Shown: positions 17,079 to 25,613, numbered from the stretch's first letter. The stretch: 57,609 nucleotides of DNA from an uncultured Prevotellaceae bacterium (GCA_946186505.1 CAMHNI010000018.1:1-57609), one strand, 5' to 3'. Numbers and translations: made by a program. The notes: a model not told the origin generated them from the sequence alone.

Positions 17079-17597
17079 TTATATGCCATCAGGCACCTTT
17101 TTTGACCATGCAAACACCATGATACTCTTCATGCCTTCAACCCAGAAAAGGACGGTATCTGTAAGAATCGGTTTACCATTACACATGATGAAGTTTGAAG
17201 GACTGATTTTTATCGTTCTCCCAATGTAATCTTTACGTCTATCTCCGTAGTGGATAGGCAGACCACCTCTAAAATAAATCTCCAGCTTACCCTCTCCTTC
17301 TATGGAAATTGAGTCTTTATGATTTATCAAGGAGTCACCAAGGAGTATCCGTGTTGCTTGATTTTCATCATATGGTGTACGTAAAATACTCAAAGAATCA
17401 GGATACAGCATGAAATTACCATTCATGCACATATAGATATGATCCGTGTCAGCAGCAGAGATTCCAGTAATGACTATAGTCCCGCATTCATTATGTGGGC
17501 GATAGGCAAATTCTCCATTAGCCGTCATCCTATAAGCCGCCTCACAGCCATATAAGACTGCTAATATAAAAAGGAAAAAGATATTCTTCATTCTCAT
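17079..17597 (-). CDS. Predicted lipoprotein of unknown function
   Basis: A 172-residue protein with signal peptide and lipobox LAVLYGC (about Cys18). The mature part is beta-rich with ANGEFAYRPHNECGTIVITG, MYLYPDSLS-like and GKLEIYFRGGLPIHYG segments and two further cysteines. No family recognised. Low local GC and a repeat element immediately upstream place it in the accessory zone. Confidence 0.72.
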   Translation of the reverse strand: MRMKNIFFLFILAVLYGCEAAYRMTANGEFAYRPHNECGTIVITGISAADTDHIYMCMNGNFMLYPDSLSILRTPYDENQATRILLGDSLINHKDSISIEGEGKLEIYFRGGLPIHYGDRRKDYIGRTIKISPSNFIMCNGKPILTDTVLFWVEGMKSIMVFAWSKKVPDGI

Positions 17598-17636
17598 CTT
17601 TTTTATTATTTATAACGTGAAGAGTTAATCTTTATC

Positions 17637-17920
17637 GTCGGCGGTTCTGGTGATCATTTTTCATTTGCTACAATTTTGTATTACTCCGAAAGAGACGCCC
17701 GTCAGTCTTGCAAGCTGGCGAATACCAGCGCCGATGTCCTAGACGGATTCCAGAACATAATTTCGCCGCAGCTTTTCAAGGCTTTCTTGCTTGTCGTGGC
17801 ATCTTGCATCGGTTTCTTGTTAGACTATGCAAAAGTAATAACATATTCTTAAACTGCCAAATTATTCGGACGAAAAATGATCACGGAACCGTCCCCCGAT
17901 CATTCCGTCCCCCGATCATT
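17637..17920. mobile_element. ~255-bp inverted-repeat element (MITE-like), copy 1
   Basis: Left end GGCGGTTCTGGTGATCATT and right end AATGATCACGGAACCGTCCC are inverted repeats enclosing about 220 bp. The interior matches copy 2 at 21.2-21.5 kb (shared blocks ATTTGCTACAATTTT, GAAAGAGACG, GCTTGTCGTGGCATCTTGC, ACATATTCTTAAACTGCC). The right end carries a tandem duplication of CCGTCCCCCGATCATT (17889-17904, 17905-17920). No transposase is encoded; a 35-codon leftward frame starting MQDATTSKK is the only ORF inside. The tilS fragment begins 12 bp beyond. Confidence 0.75.
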
Positions 17921-17931
17921 CTTTTGTTATA

Positions 17932-18105
17932 CTGACCGACCACAAGTTCTCCATCTTCGCGAAGCGTCGCCAGTTGGTCGTTCTCGATGCCGATGCCCGC
18001 ATCGTCTGGCTCGTCGGCCAGCGCACTGACCAGCGCTTTGCCGTGGCCCCCTCAACGATGCAGGTGCTGCAGCTTCAGTTTATCCCCAACCTTTGCAATA
18101 AATAG
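17932..18105 (+). pseudogene. 3' fragment of tilS (tRNA(Ile)-lysidine synthetase)
   Basis: An open stretch ending at TAG 18103-18105 encodes LTDHKFSIFAKRRQLVVLD, then RIVWLVGQRTDQRFAVAPST and MQVLQLQFIPN. This is the C-terminal domain of Bacteroidales TilS. The ATP-pyrophosphatase core is absent, so it cannot be functional. It abuts the right end of the repeat element, as if that event brought or cut it. Confidence 0.75.
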
Positions 18106-18158
18106 CAAAAGTCAGACATCCGCTAAAAAGCAAACCCGTTTGTTTTGTTCTTCCGATA

Positions 18159-18575
18159 TTATATCAACTCATCGAGTTGCTCGACGAAAGCAGATGACGA
18201 GAAAAAAGGAATGTCGGAGAAATCGTAGTGTCGGTGGTCATTAGTAATGATGTAGTCACAGCCAGCAGCCTTGGCACACTGGTATTGTAGCATGTCTTCG
18301 AAGTCTTTCACAGGTTGTGCTATAGCCGACATTACCTCCTCTTTGCCCAGAGGGAGTATCTCCACCACACCAGCCATCTGTTTAAGCGCGTCATACTTTT
18401 CCTCCTGTGAACGGCCTTTGATGATATACGCCATATTGGCGAAGGTAAGCGAAGATGCAAACAACAACACTTCTCCCGAGAATCCACAGGCGAAAATCTG
18501 CTCCGCGTCATCGGCCCCCGCACGGTTATCGATGTAGTCAATCAGAATGTTTGTGTCGAGGAATATCCGTTTCAT
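18159..18575 (-). CDS. PIN-domain ribonuclease, VapC-like toxin
   Basis: A 138-residue PIN protein. Acidic residues expected for metal binding are present: Asp7 in FLDTNILIDYID, an acidic centre in VKDFEDMLQYQCA, and Asp in YIITNDHRHYDF. As the toxin of a type II module it would cleave RNA (often tRNA) unless bound by its antitoxin. Its ATG overlaps the stop of the upstream small gene by 4 nt, the standard antitoxin-first arrangement. Confidence 0.88.
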   Translation of the reverse strand: MKRIFLDTNILIDYIDNRAGADDAEQIFACGFSGEVLLFASSLTFANMAYIIKGRSQEEKYDALKQMAGVVEILPLGKEEVMSAIAQPVKDFEDMLQYQCAKAAGCDYIITNDHRHYDFSDIPFFSSSAFVEQLDELI

Positions 18576-18808
18576 CGCTCCATGATGTGTGCTAAGTGTT
18601 CATCCTGTGCTATCTCCTCGTCAGTGACGTTCACCATACCGCGTAAGCGCTTGAACTCTGCGGGCACCTGCCTTTTGGCCTTGGTCTCTTCCATAGACTC
18701 CGTGATGAACGTCACAACAATCTGCTTCTGCTCGCGAGTCATCCCCCGCAGCAGCCCCAAATACGGTGCCATTGGCGTCTCCTTGATTCTCTGTGCTAAT
18801 GTCGTCAT
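18572..18808 (-). CDS. Antitoxin of the PIN toxin
   Basis: A 78-residue protein with a helical, charged C-terminal half (MTREQKQIVVTFITESMEET, then EFKRLRGMVNVTDEEIAQDE). It is coupled to the PIN gene by an ATGA overlap. It resembles the small partner proteins found with Bacteroidales PIN toxins; no clear ribbon-helix-helix is visible. A TATCTTTG box lies at 18835-18842, 26 nt before the start, and autoregulation is likely by analogy. Confidence 0.8.
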   Translation of the reverse strand: MTTLAQRIKETPMAPYLGLLRGMTREQKQIVVTFITESMEETKAKRQVPAEFKRLRGMVNVTDEEIAQDEHLAHIMER

Positions 18809-18834
18809 AATCGTAGTGTTATTTGTTCACGCCG

Positions 18835-18842
18835 CAAAGATA
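18835..18842 (-). promoter_or_regulatory. Promoter -7 box of the PIN toxin-antitoxin pair
   Basis: TATCTTTG read leftward, with AT-rich sequence upstream. Confidence 0.6.
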
Positions 18843-18935
18843 CGAATAATATCTGAATAATCCAATAAATAACCAAAATAAAAGAGAAGTTGAACCCTTT
18901 AAATGAGAAAAGAAGTATGAGTCCTTATAACAGAG

Positions 18936-19050
18936 GGACGGTTCTTTTGTTATATTGATAAAAGAATTAACGGTTCTTGTTCTCATATTATTAACGGCTT
19001 ATATCGACATTTATTGCGGGAGGAATCAAAAACCTGTCCCGCCGATTCAC
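18936..19050. repeat. Repeat array: GGGACGGTTC core plus GCGGGA/TCCCGC hairpin unit
   Basis: GGGACGGTTCTTTTGTTATA at 18937 onward resembles the sequence at the right junction of the 17.6 kb element. A second unit (18971-19050) contains TTAACGGCTTATATCGACA and a hairpin GCGGGAGG-AATCAAAAA-CCTGTCCCGC. Its last 62 bp are identical to 21489-21550. This fills the gap between the toxin-antitoxin pair and the next gene. Confidence 0.8.
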
Positions 19051-19061
19051 TGTCCCACGAT

Positions 19062-19676
19062 TCATTGTATAATATAGACCAGATTCAAGGCCAACGTTCG
19101 CTGGTATAGTTCACCGTGGTCTTTTCTATCCTCAAAATTCGTAGTACCGATGTGCGCGCGTAACTCTATTTGTACACGGTCGCCTAACCCAACTGCCACA
19201 CCAACAGGTATGGCAAAGCACATACCCCCTGAGGATAATTTGTCAGAATCGGTCTTTATCAACCACCCTGGCTGAAGACCCATCCGCAGGGACAGCCTGT
19301 TGCTTGCCAATGGATGGAGGTTAAACATTAGTGGCAGTGAAAGTGTTTTCATTTTATACTCGTTTACAAAAGTATGTACAGGGCCATATCTGTCATTTAG
19401 TGTACTGCGGCCCTTCACTCCGAAGTTTGCCAGCTCAAGACCAGCCGAAATACCAATTTCCTTTGTTATGCGGTACTCTGTCTCAAATCCGAACCCAACC
19501 TGCAGCTTATTACCGCCTGTGCTCTCATCGCTTGCGCTATATAGGCTGTAGAACACAGCCAAGTAGGGGCAATAGGTAAAATGTCCCACGGCATCCTCTT
19601 GCTCCGTTGTCTGTGCCGACGCCTTTGTGAGCAGCATCATTGCCCCCATCAATATCAATAGAATCTTTCTGTTCAT
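19062..19676 (-). CDS. Outer membrane beta-barrel protein (PorT/OmpX-like)
   Basis: A 204-residue exported protein with signal peptide ending AKASAQ-type (MLLTKASAQ). It then has beta strands alternating with turns (NKLQVGFGFETEYRITKEIG, ISAGLELANFGV, RLSLRMGLQPGWLI, VAVGLGDRVQIELRAHIG) and ends in a barrel strand LALNLVYIIQ. No further function is visible. It is the downstream gene after the DUF2019-like gene, with a 25-nt gap. Confidence 0.78.
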   Translation of the reverse strand: MNRKILLILMGAMMLLTKASAQTTEQEDAVGHFTYCPYLAVFYSLYSASDESTGGNKLQVGFGFETEYRITKEIGISAGLELANFGVKGRSTLNDRYGPVHTFVNEYKMKTLSLPLMFNLHPLASNRLSLRMGLQPGWLIKTDSDKLSSGGMCFAIPVGVAVGLGDRVQIELRAHIGTTNFEDRKDHGELYQRTLALNLVYIIQ

Positions 19677-19701
19677 TGTACGTTATTTATGTTTTTTTCA
19701 T

Positions 19702-20859
19702 CTATTCCCAAGGTTCTGACTCATGCTCTTTCTCCGTCTTATCCCAGATATTCTGGAATGCCGCCGAGGAGATTAGTTCAAACGAGACGGAATACTCCAG
19801 TCGGTCGTAGTCGCCAGTCACGATGTCCCACATTCCAATGTCAAACTTCAACTCATCTGAGAAATCAAATCGCTCATAACCATTCTCGCCCATAATGACG
19901 GCACGACGCGGATACCACCACATATTGCCTTCAAAGTAGCATACGTCATCATTGTACTCAGACTTGAACCAGACGAGGCTTTCATTCGGAACTTGTTCGC
20001 TGTGCATCTGGATGATGACATCCTTCAACCGTTTCAGTTGCTTGTCAGAAACATCTGCCACAGGAATTGTCACTTTTATCTGCATAGAACCTAATCTGCT
20101 TGGTTCGTATGCCTCAATTGTAGCAATATTCTTTAGAAAGTCCAGCCTTGACAATCGCTTTCTGTAAACCGACGTCACATCCTGAGTATAAGGATTGACG
20201 AACGTGTTGATCCGAAACTGTATGACTTTGTTCTCTGTGTCATAGTCCCCTGAGAAACCATATTCCTCACTAAACTGATCAAAATCACCCGTCGGAGCAA
20301 ATATGGATGTTATTCTTTGAACCAACGTCGTGACATCATCAGCGGCAGTCAATTCCATATTATCTGCTTTGGTGACTGCTTTCTCGGTCTTTTCTGTTTC
20401 AGAGGTTTTACGATTCGATTCTTCTTGATAAGGATATTTTAAAGTTCCTTTATCCCATTCTTTCAAGATTTTCATAGCATCAGAGCCGTGAATGTTACTA
20501 AACTTATTTGAGATATCTAACAGTACAGTTTTACATAAATCTTCGTATATCGGCAATAGAGCGTAAGCAGCAAAAGACCTCACTCCAACATCTTCATGAT
20601 TAAGAAATATTTTTAGGTCAGAGAGATGGCCTTGTTGGTAAAGATAGGTCAACGCCTTCATCTCTTTGTCAAAATACTTATTTCCTAGTTTATAATCACC
20701 AGTTTCTGTTGCCTTTGACTGAGCAGCAGCACTTTCCTCTATTACTCTAATTGCTTCTTCAATACTTTTTAACTTCATTTTTTCTATTTTACTGTAATTA
20801 TATCTGCTTTGCAGTAGGACTGTAAGCCTCACATTTTGTTTCTTGCTCTGACGATTCAT
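19702..20859 (-). CDS. DUF2019-like HEAT-repeat protein, possible immunity-type protein
   Basis: A 385-residue cytoplasmic protein. The N-terminal ~150 residues are helical, with KIFLNHEDVGVRSFAAYALL and HGSDAMKILKEWDKGTLKYP, closely resembling DUF2019 HEAT-like domains that occur among polymorphic-toxin immunity genes. A charged linker and a beta/alpha C-terminal half follow (CYFEGNMWWYPRRAVIMGEN, LEYSVSFELI). The ATG at 20859 overlaps the upstream stop (ATGA), which supports the long start. MKLKSIEEAI at 20778 is an alternative. Function is inferred from domain style and its Imm40-like neighbour only. Confidence 0.62.
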   Translation of the reverse strand: MNRQSKKQNVRLTVLLQSRYNYSKIEKMKLKSIEEAIRVIEESAAAQSKATETGDYKLGNKYFDKEMKALTYLYQQGHLSDLKIFLNHEDVGVRSFAAYALLPIYEDLCKTVLLDISNKFSNIHGSDAMKILKEWDKGTLKYPYQEESNRKTSETEKTEKAVTKADNMELTAADDVTTLVQRITSIFAPTGDFDQFSEEYGFSGDYDTENKVIQFRINTFVNPYTQDVTSVYRKRLSRLDFLKNIATIEAYEPSRLGSMQIKVTIPVADVSDKQLKRLKDVIIQMHSEQVPNESLVWFKSEYNDDVCYFEGNMWWYPRRAVIMGENGYERFDFSDELKFDIGMWDIVTGDYDRLEYSVSFELISSAAFQNIWDKTEKEHESEPWE

Positions 20860-21215
20860 AAGAAATTAAAGTCAAAAGCTGTAATATCAAAAACAGGAAT
20901 AGCTCCCTTTGAATTAAAGTTCTCTATATATCTTATTGCGTCAGCGCAACTTCTTTGGGTATATTGAGAAAAAGTCTCATTCTTAATCCTGTCACAATAC
21001 CAGTAGTCGTATGCATCTGAAATTGTTATTTTATTATTCTTCAAAAGATATACATCTATTCCTATTATGGGGACTACTTCTTTCAACATGAAGTTAACAA
21101 GCCAAAGAGAATCACGCCGATAATAGCCATTGCGTTCTGAACCTACAACTGGAAGTAATGAAACCCCCTCTATAGAATATAATTGGGCTATTTCTTGTAT
21201 ACTATTTTCAGTCAT
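20856..21215 (-). CDS. Imm40-like immunity protein
   Basis: The start MTENSIQEIAQLYSIEG at 21215 gives 119 residues. Conserved-looking features are SLWLVNFM-EVVPIIGIDVYLL, AYDYWYCD and YTQRSCADAIRYIENF, the pattern I associate with immunity protein family Imm40. Such proteins neutralise contact-dependent toxins. The in-frame extension to 21266 is encoded by the terminal repeat of the adjacent element and is probably not original. The gene is coupled to the DUF2019-like gene, and no toxin gene is adjacent. Confidence 0.6.
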   Translation of the reverse strand: MTENSIQEIAQLYSIEGVSLLPVVGSERNGYYRRDSLWLVNFMLKEVVPIIGIDVYLLKNNKITISDAYDYWYCDRIKNETFSQYTQRSCADAIRYIENFNSKGAIPVFDITAFDFNFL

Positions 21216-21231
21216 AAGAAACTTAGAAAAA

Positions 21232-21488
21232 AAATCACAGGGACGGTTCTGGTGATCATTTTTCATTTGCTACAATTTTTGTATTACGCCGAAAGAGACG
21301 CGCGTCAGTCTTGCAGGCTGGCGAACGTCGGCACCAAATATCTTGGAGGATTCCCGTACCGCTAAACTTTCGTGCTTGTCGTGGCATCTTGCATCGTTTT
21401 TTGTTAGACTTTGCAAAAGTAACAACATATTCTTAAACTGCCAAATTATTCGAATGAAAAATGATCACTAGAACCGTCCCCGTGACTC
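21232..21488. mobile_element. ~250-bp inverted-repeat element (MITE-like), copy 2
   Basis: The ends are long inverted repeats. The left end is CACAGGGACGGTTCTGGTGA plus TCATTTTTCATTTG, and the right end is its near-complement finishing GAACCGTCCCCGTGACTC. The interior matches copy 1. It lies 17 bp upstream of the Imm40-like start and probably displaced that gene's promoter. No transposase inside, so mobility would need an enzyme in trans. Confidence 0.8.
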
Positions 21489-21550
21489 TATTAACGGCTT
21501 ATATCGACATTTATTGCGGGAGGAATCAAAAACCTGTCCCGCCGATTCAC
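21489..21550. repeat. GCGGGA/TCCCGC hairpin repeat, second copy
   Basis: Identical over 62 bp to 18989-19050. It directly follows the right end of the inverted-repeat element and precedes CGGAACCG. Confidence 0.85.
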
Positions 21551-21573
21551 CGGAACCGTTGTTTTTAAGTGGG

Positions 21574-22305
21574 TTAGTCCTCACATTCTAACAGTCTATA
21601 ATAGTTTCCTTTTCCATCAATAACATCCTGTGAAAATAGTATTTGATAATTATTTGCTTTGTCCGTGAAAGTCAGAAGTATAAATTCTCTACTATCATAA
21701 CTAAAATCCACATTAATCTTTTCTTGGTTGATATTATATCCCTCCCCACTATAATGGCCTTCTTTTGCTAATGTATTCAGTAATGGCTCATATTTTATTA
21801 ATAATGAATCCAGTGCGGAATCAAAATCATTACCCATCCTATTTAGATATATTATTTTTGCACAACCATTGGTAATTGTAAATGTATTATTTTCATCAAA
21901 AATATGTTCTTCTTCCTTCTTTTCATCTTTTTCATCTGAACAATACCATGTTCTCAAATAATAATTACCATTTGTATCAAGTACGTCCGAATATTTTCCA
22001 CTACCGCCAAAAATAATACCAAAAAACAACCTGTTGTCGTAATCAAAATAAACTTCTAATGGCTCTTTGATTACAATCTCCGAAGAAATGCCCTTTAGTT
22101 TCCGAAGAGAATCTAACGCAGTATCAAAATCATTGCCGATTTCTCCAACATATTTAAGTAATTCGTCGGGGCTTTCTTTAATTCTGATTTGAGTTAAATC
22201 AGCTGATATTTCAGTATTCTGGCTTGTATCAGCCGATGTTTCAGAATCTTTGTTACACGCGACAAGAAGCGCAGCAAATAAAATGGAAAATACAATCTGT
22301 TTCAT
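21574..22305 (-). CDS. Lipoprotein with an internal repeat
   Basis: A 243-residue lipoprotein (lipobox ALLVAC, Cys17). Two related segments are visible: VGEIGNDFDTALDSLRKLKG (about residue 52) and RMGNDFDSALDSLLIKYEPL (about residue 156). Each is followed by a beta-rich part (VYFDYDNRLFFGIIFG; VDFSYDSREFILLTF), so the protein is an internal duplication of ~100 residues. No family name is offered. The region is AT-rich and next to the immunity-like genes; an immunity or surface-binding role is speculative. Confidence 0.75.
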   Translation of the reverse strand: MKQIVFSILFAALLVACNKDSETSADTSQNTEISADLTQIRIKESPDELLKYVGEIGNDFDTALDSLRKLKGISSEIVIKEPLEVYFDYDNRLFFGIIFGGSGKYSDVLDTNGNYYLRTWYCSDEKDEKKEEEHIFDENNTFTITNGCAKIIYLNRMGNDFDSALDSLLIKYEPLLNTLAKEGHYSGEGYNINQEKINVDFSYDSREFILLTFTDKANNYQILFSQDVIDGKGNYYRLLECED

Positions 22306-22318
22306 GTGACTTTATTAA

Positions 22319-24127
22319 TTAATGATTAATGATAATTTTTACTGTATTTGTCTGATTGGTTGATGAAATAGTTAAGAAATAAGTTCCTGTGCATAAATCA
22401 GAAATCTGCATTTGAAAGGTATAGTTACCTGTCTGTTGTATTTGTTTGGGTAGTACGGTCTTGATTTTTTGTCCGAAAAGATCCACCAATTCAATAGACA
22501 AAGGTATTTCCGTATTTATAGTATAAGTAATGTTTATAAATTTATTTGAAGAATCGGGAAACACTTTATATGAAAAATCAGATTTGCTTTCGATTTGAAT
22601 TTCAGTCCTCTCATCATATTCTTCAGACACATTTTGTACTATCACATTAGATACATTCGATGCACATTCTACACAGTCATCAACATCTTCAATTTCTGCG
22701 GAAAACTCTGCGCCCGTTTGTACGGAAAAGCCTGGTTGTAACAAGATGCTGTTTCCTGCTCTCATACTTAGCGTGTTCCCATTATTAACATTTGCTGTTC
22801 CACTGGTGGTTATGTTTTCTTTGGCAATAACATCAGCATACTGGGTATTCGGCATATCACTACCTATAAATAACACATTGTTGTCTGGTTGCCTGAATGC
22901 CATTACAGTACTTGAGCGTTCATTCCAAACTCTTGCATTATTGTGAGTGGCAGCGGTTCCCATTGGTTCGCCACCATAGGTCACAAACGGATTTGACCAA
23001 TATAATAATCTAGGACATGATCCACAAGCATTTCTATACGCCATAATAGTTCGCCATGTTTTTGATGGATTAACATATCCATGACCATAGACAAAAGGAT
23101 TAGTGTCGTTATCAACATAGGGGTCATGCCTGCAACCTAGTAAATGTCCTATTTCATGTCCAAACGAATAGTTAGTAGTTGCGCAAATGCTATAAGTACT
23201 TACTAAGCAAAAAGCATCGGATTCTGTAGCTCCAATATTTGCGGCTCTGCCACATGCGTCTTTAGTAAAGGATAATAATACGCAAATGTCTGCCGAATAT
23301 TTATTCCTCAAAGTATGAACTTCGTCCATGTATCCATCACCTGCATTTCTAAATCTAATCAAATCTGTTTTATAACCTATCTCGGAATAATTGGTTTGAC
23401 CTGCATAGACAAGTTCGATTTGATAGTTTATTTGGCTGTTGATAAATGATTGATTTGTTAATGCTACTGCAGTCAGTATAGTGTTTTTTATGTCACTTCC
23501 GGAACTTAATGAATCCTTGGCGTTTTGAGTATATAAAACAAGAACTCTTATTTTGCAATCGTATGCCGCCGCCGCTCTAAGGATAGGGGATAATGTTACA
23601 ACATCATCACTTTCAACATCGGTATCATGATTAGGGCTATTTACATCATCATAACTTGAACGGTGGCTTTCTTCATGTAAATCATCACATGCCTCTCTTA
23701 ATAAAGAGTAGTCAACTGTTATAAGCGCGTATTGCTGTTTTCCAACCGTTTCGATCGTATACACTTCTTCATCTGTTTCTATCACACCTTGAATGTCATC
23801 ATTCAATACAGAGATTAAAACGTGGCATCCCTCATTATTGTTACCAACAAAAACATAATTGTTGATACCTCTTGCGTCTATTCGCTCTTTTCTGATGGGT
23901 ATATTTCTTTCGCCGAGTTGCAACGAAAAATCTTCGTATTCAAGAATTCTATCCAAGTTAATATCTACAAAATCAACAGAGATGTAGGCTTCGCTTTTCC
24001 GAAGTATTTCTTTTGTTTTTTCAGCGCTATTTGATACTTGCTTTGAACAAATCAATATATTGTCTTGACCATGTAAAAAGGTGGGAAAAACAATTAAAAA
24101 AAAGAAAAACAAAAAGTAATGTTTCAT
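22319..24127 (-). CDS. Secreted zinc metalloprotease with T9SS sorting domain
   Basis: A 602-residue exported protease. A signal peptide (ending FLHGQ) and a pro-region lead to a reprolysin/M12-like domain with zinc motif HEIGHLLGCRHD near residues 323-334 and a downstream IMAYRN Met-turn. A 3-coathanger-stack segment follows (SGTANVNNGNTLSMRAGNSI, about 445-470). The end is a type IX secretion C-terminal domain (NKFINITYTINTEIPLSIEL ... GTYFLTISS). It should cross the outer membrane by T9SS and act outside the cell. Low GC suggests accessory origin. It has a canonical promoter. Confidence 0.9.
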   Translation of the reverse strand: MKHYFLFFFFLIVFPTFLHGQDNILICSKQVSNSAEKTKEILRKSEAYISVDFVDINLDRILEYEDFSLQLGERNIPIRKERIDARGINNYVFVGNNNEGCHVLISVLNDDIQGVIETDEEVYTIETVGKQQYALITVDYSLLREACDDLHEESHRSSYDDVNSPNHDTDVESDDVVTLSPILRAAAAYDCKIRVLVLYTQNAKDSLSSGSDIKNTILTAVALTNQSFINSQINYQIELVYAGQTNYSEIGYKTDLIRFRNAGDGYMDEVHTLRNKYSADICVLLSFTKDACGRAANIGATESDAFCLVSTYSICATTNYSFGHEIGHLLGCRHDPYVDNDTNPFVYGHGYVNPSKTWRTIMAYRNACGSCPRLLYWSNPFVTYGGEPMGTAATHNNARVWNERSSTVMAFRQPDNNVLFIGSDMPNTQYADVIAKENITTSGTANVNNGNTLSMRAGNSILLQPGFSVQTGAEFSAEIEDVDDCVECASNVSNVIVQNVSEEYDERTEIQIESKSDFSYKVFPDSSNKFINITYTINTEIPLSIELVDLFGQKIKTVLPKQIQQTGNYTFQMQISDLCTGTYFLTISSTNQTNTVKIIINH

Positions 24128-24251
24128 GTTATTATAATATTATGTTGAGATTAGAAATCAATAAGAGAAGTTCCTTTGAATTATTTACGTCAACCAGAAA
24201 GATGCTGTTCCGCACCCCATGAGGCATTGTCATGACACCGCAATGTTGGTG

Positions 24252-24283
24252 CAAAGATATAAAAGATTATTCATTCCACCAAA
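24252..24283 (-). promoter_or_regulatory. Promoter of the metalloprotease gene
   Basis: Read leftward: TTTG (24280-24283), 20-nt spacer, TATCTTTG (24252-24259). The predicted leader is ~120 nt and contains GGGTGCGGAAC. A similar GTGCGGAAC lies in the candidate small RNA at 55.5 kb. The rest of the 24128-24409 gap holds no gene. Confidence 0.75.
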
Positions 24284-24409
24284 CTTTCAACGAAAAATGA
24301 TGGGATTCAGCACAGCCTTGGACAATACCGTATTGCTCTGACATATTGAAAGCAATAGTAAGGAAATGAATATAAAACGTAATATGGAGTATTTGAAAAT
24401 AGTTGTCGA

Positions 24410-25555
24410 TTATTTTGTGAAAATCATCTTTTTCGTATCTATTTCTTGTCCGTTAATCAAGAGGGTATAGAGGAACATTCCCTCACCAAGTTCCCAGCCA
24501 TTGACGCTTACACTGGTAGCACTAGATGAAATCGGCAATTTCTTCAACATCTTTCCACTCATGTCGAAGATGCAGATGGCAGCATCGCGGACATCATCTG
24601 CTAGGCGGAAGCGTATGGTGGTCTGCTCTTTGAAAGGATTGGGTGTATTCTGATATAGAACATTCCTTTTAACTTCTTCAAAGTTTTCCAATTTGTTTTC
24701 TTTGTCGCAGGCAGAACGAGTCTTGTTTACATTTTCACCATTTCCATTTACCATGTCTAATTCTTGCTTTAACTCTTGCACACATCGAATAAGAACGGGA
24801 ACTAATTCAATGTAATTAACAGAAAGGAATCCATCCTGCCCTTCTTTTACAAGATTGGGATATATTGTTTGAAGTTCTTGAGCAGAAACGCCAAAATGCA
24901 AAAGTGGCGTAGTGTTCGTGTTTCTTTCGACCTCCTGTTTTGTTGACGTGCTATCAGTAAACAGGTTTTTCAGATTATATTTAATGACATTCAATTTTGC
25001 TATCTTGTCAATTGCATTATCGGAGTCACCTTCTGAGATGTCTTTGATATTTTCCTTCAAACGAATGTCAGACGAGGTGTAAACATTGGTTGCAGTGAAG
25101 TCTCCCTCGACACGAGTCTCACCTCTAAAATATCCAGCATATTGGGCACCTGCTGTATAGAGGGAAGGGCTCGTAAATTCACCTGTCATCCCAAATATAC
25201 CTGCTCCATATGATGAACCAGTAACATGACCGACAACACCGAAACTATTGAAAGTACCATCCCCCGCTTCACCCCAAACGCCAACAGGTACGTATATGTT
25301 TTCATTTGAAGGATGGGCTTCACCTTTCACAGCAACTCCCCTATAATTAAATTCATCCCTTACAGATGAATATAAACCGTATTTCGTACTAGCTAGTACG
25401 TTTGCAGCTGTGTCACCTATATGAACCATAAGTTTCGATGTGACAGGTGTTGATGATGCCATGCGTAAAGTACCATCGCTTTTTACTTTCAACTGCGAAA
25501 AACCTAGCATGCAGTTGAATGTAATCATTGAAATTGCAAAGATTATTTTTTTCAT
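24410..25555 (-). CDS. Exported protein with S74 (tail-fibre) chaperone domain and T9SS sorting domain
   Basis: A 381-residue protein: signal peptide (MKKIIFAISMITFNCMLGFS), a glycine-rich beta region (about 30-155), then a Peptidase_S74 intramolecular chaperone domain. That domain starts at SSDIRLKENIKDISEGDSDN (about 158) and includes FGVSAQELQTIYPNLV. A T9SS type A sorting domain closes the protein (QNTPNPFKEQTTIRFRL, GEGMFLYTLLINGQ). S74 domains usually trimerise phage fibres and then self-cleave, so this may be a secreted trimeric fibre. Confidence 0.88.
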   Translation of the reverse strand: MKKIIFAISMITFNCMLGFSQLKVKSDGTLRMASSTPVTSKLMVHIGDTAANVLASTKYGLYSSVRDEFNYRGVAVKGEAHPSNENIYVPVGVWGEAGDGTFNSFGVVGHVTGSSYGAGIFGMTGEFTSPSLYTAGAQYAGYFRGETRVEGDFTATNVYTSSDIRLKENIKDISEGDSDNAIDKIAKLNVIKYNLKNLFTDSTSTKQEVERNTNTTPLLHFGVSAQELQTIYPNLVKEGQDGFLSVNYIELVPVLIRCVQELKQELDMVNGNGENVNKTRSACDKENKLENFEEVKRNVLYQNTPNPFKEQTTIRFRLADDVRDAAICIFDMSGKMLKKLPISSSATSVSVNGWELGEGMFLYTLLINGQEIDTKKMIFTK

Positions 25556-25613
25556 AAAGCTTTTTTGTTTTGATATGAATAATTGTAGATAGGTAACCAG
25601 CAGAAATCATGTG

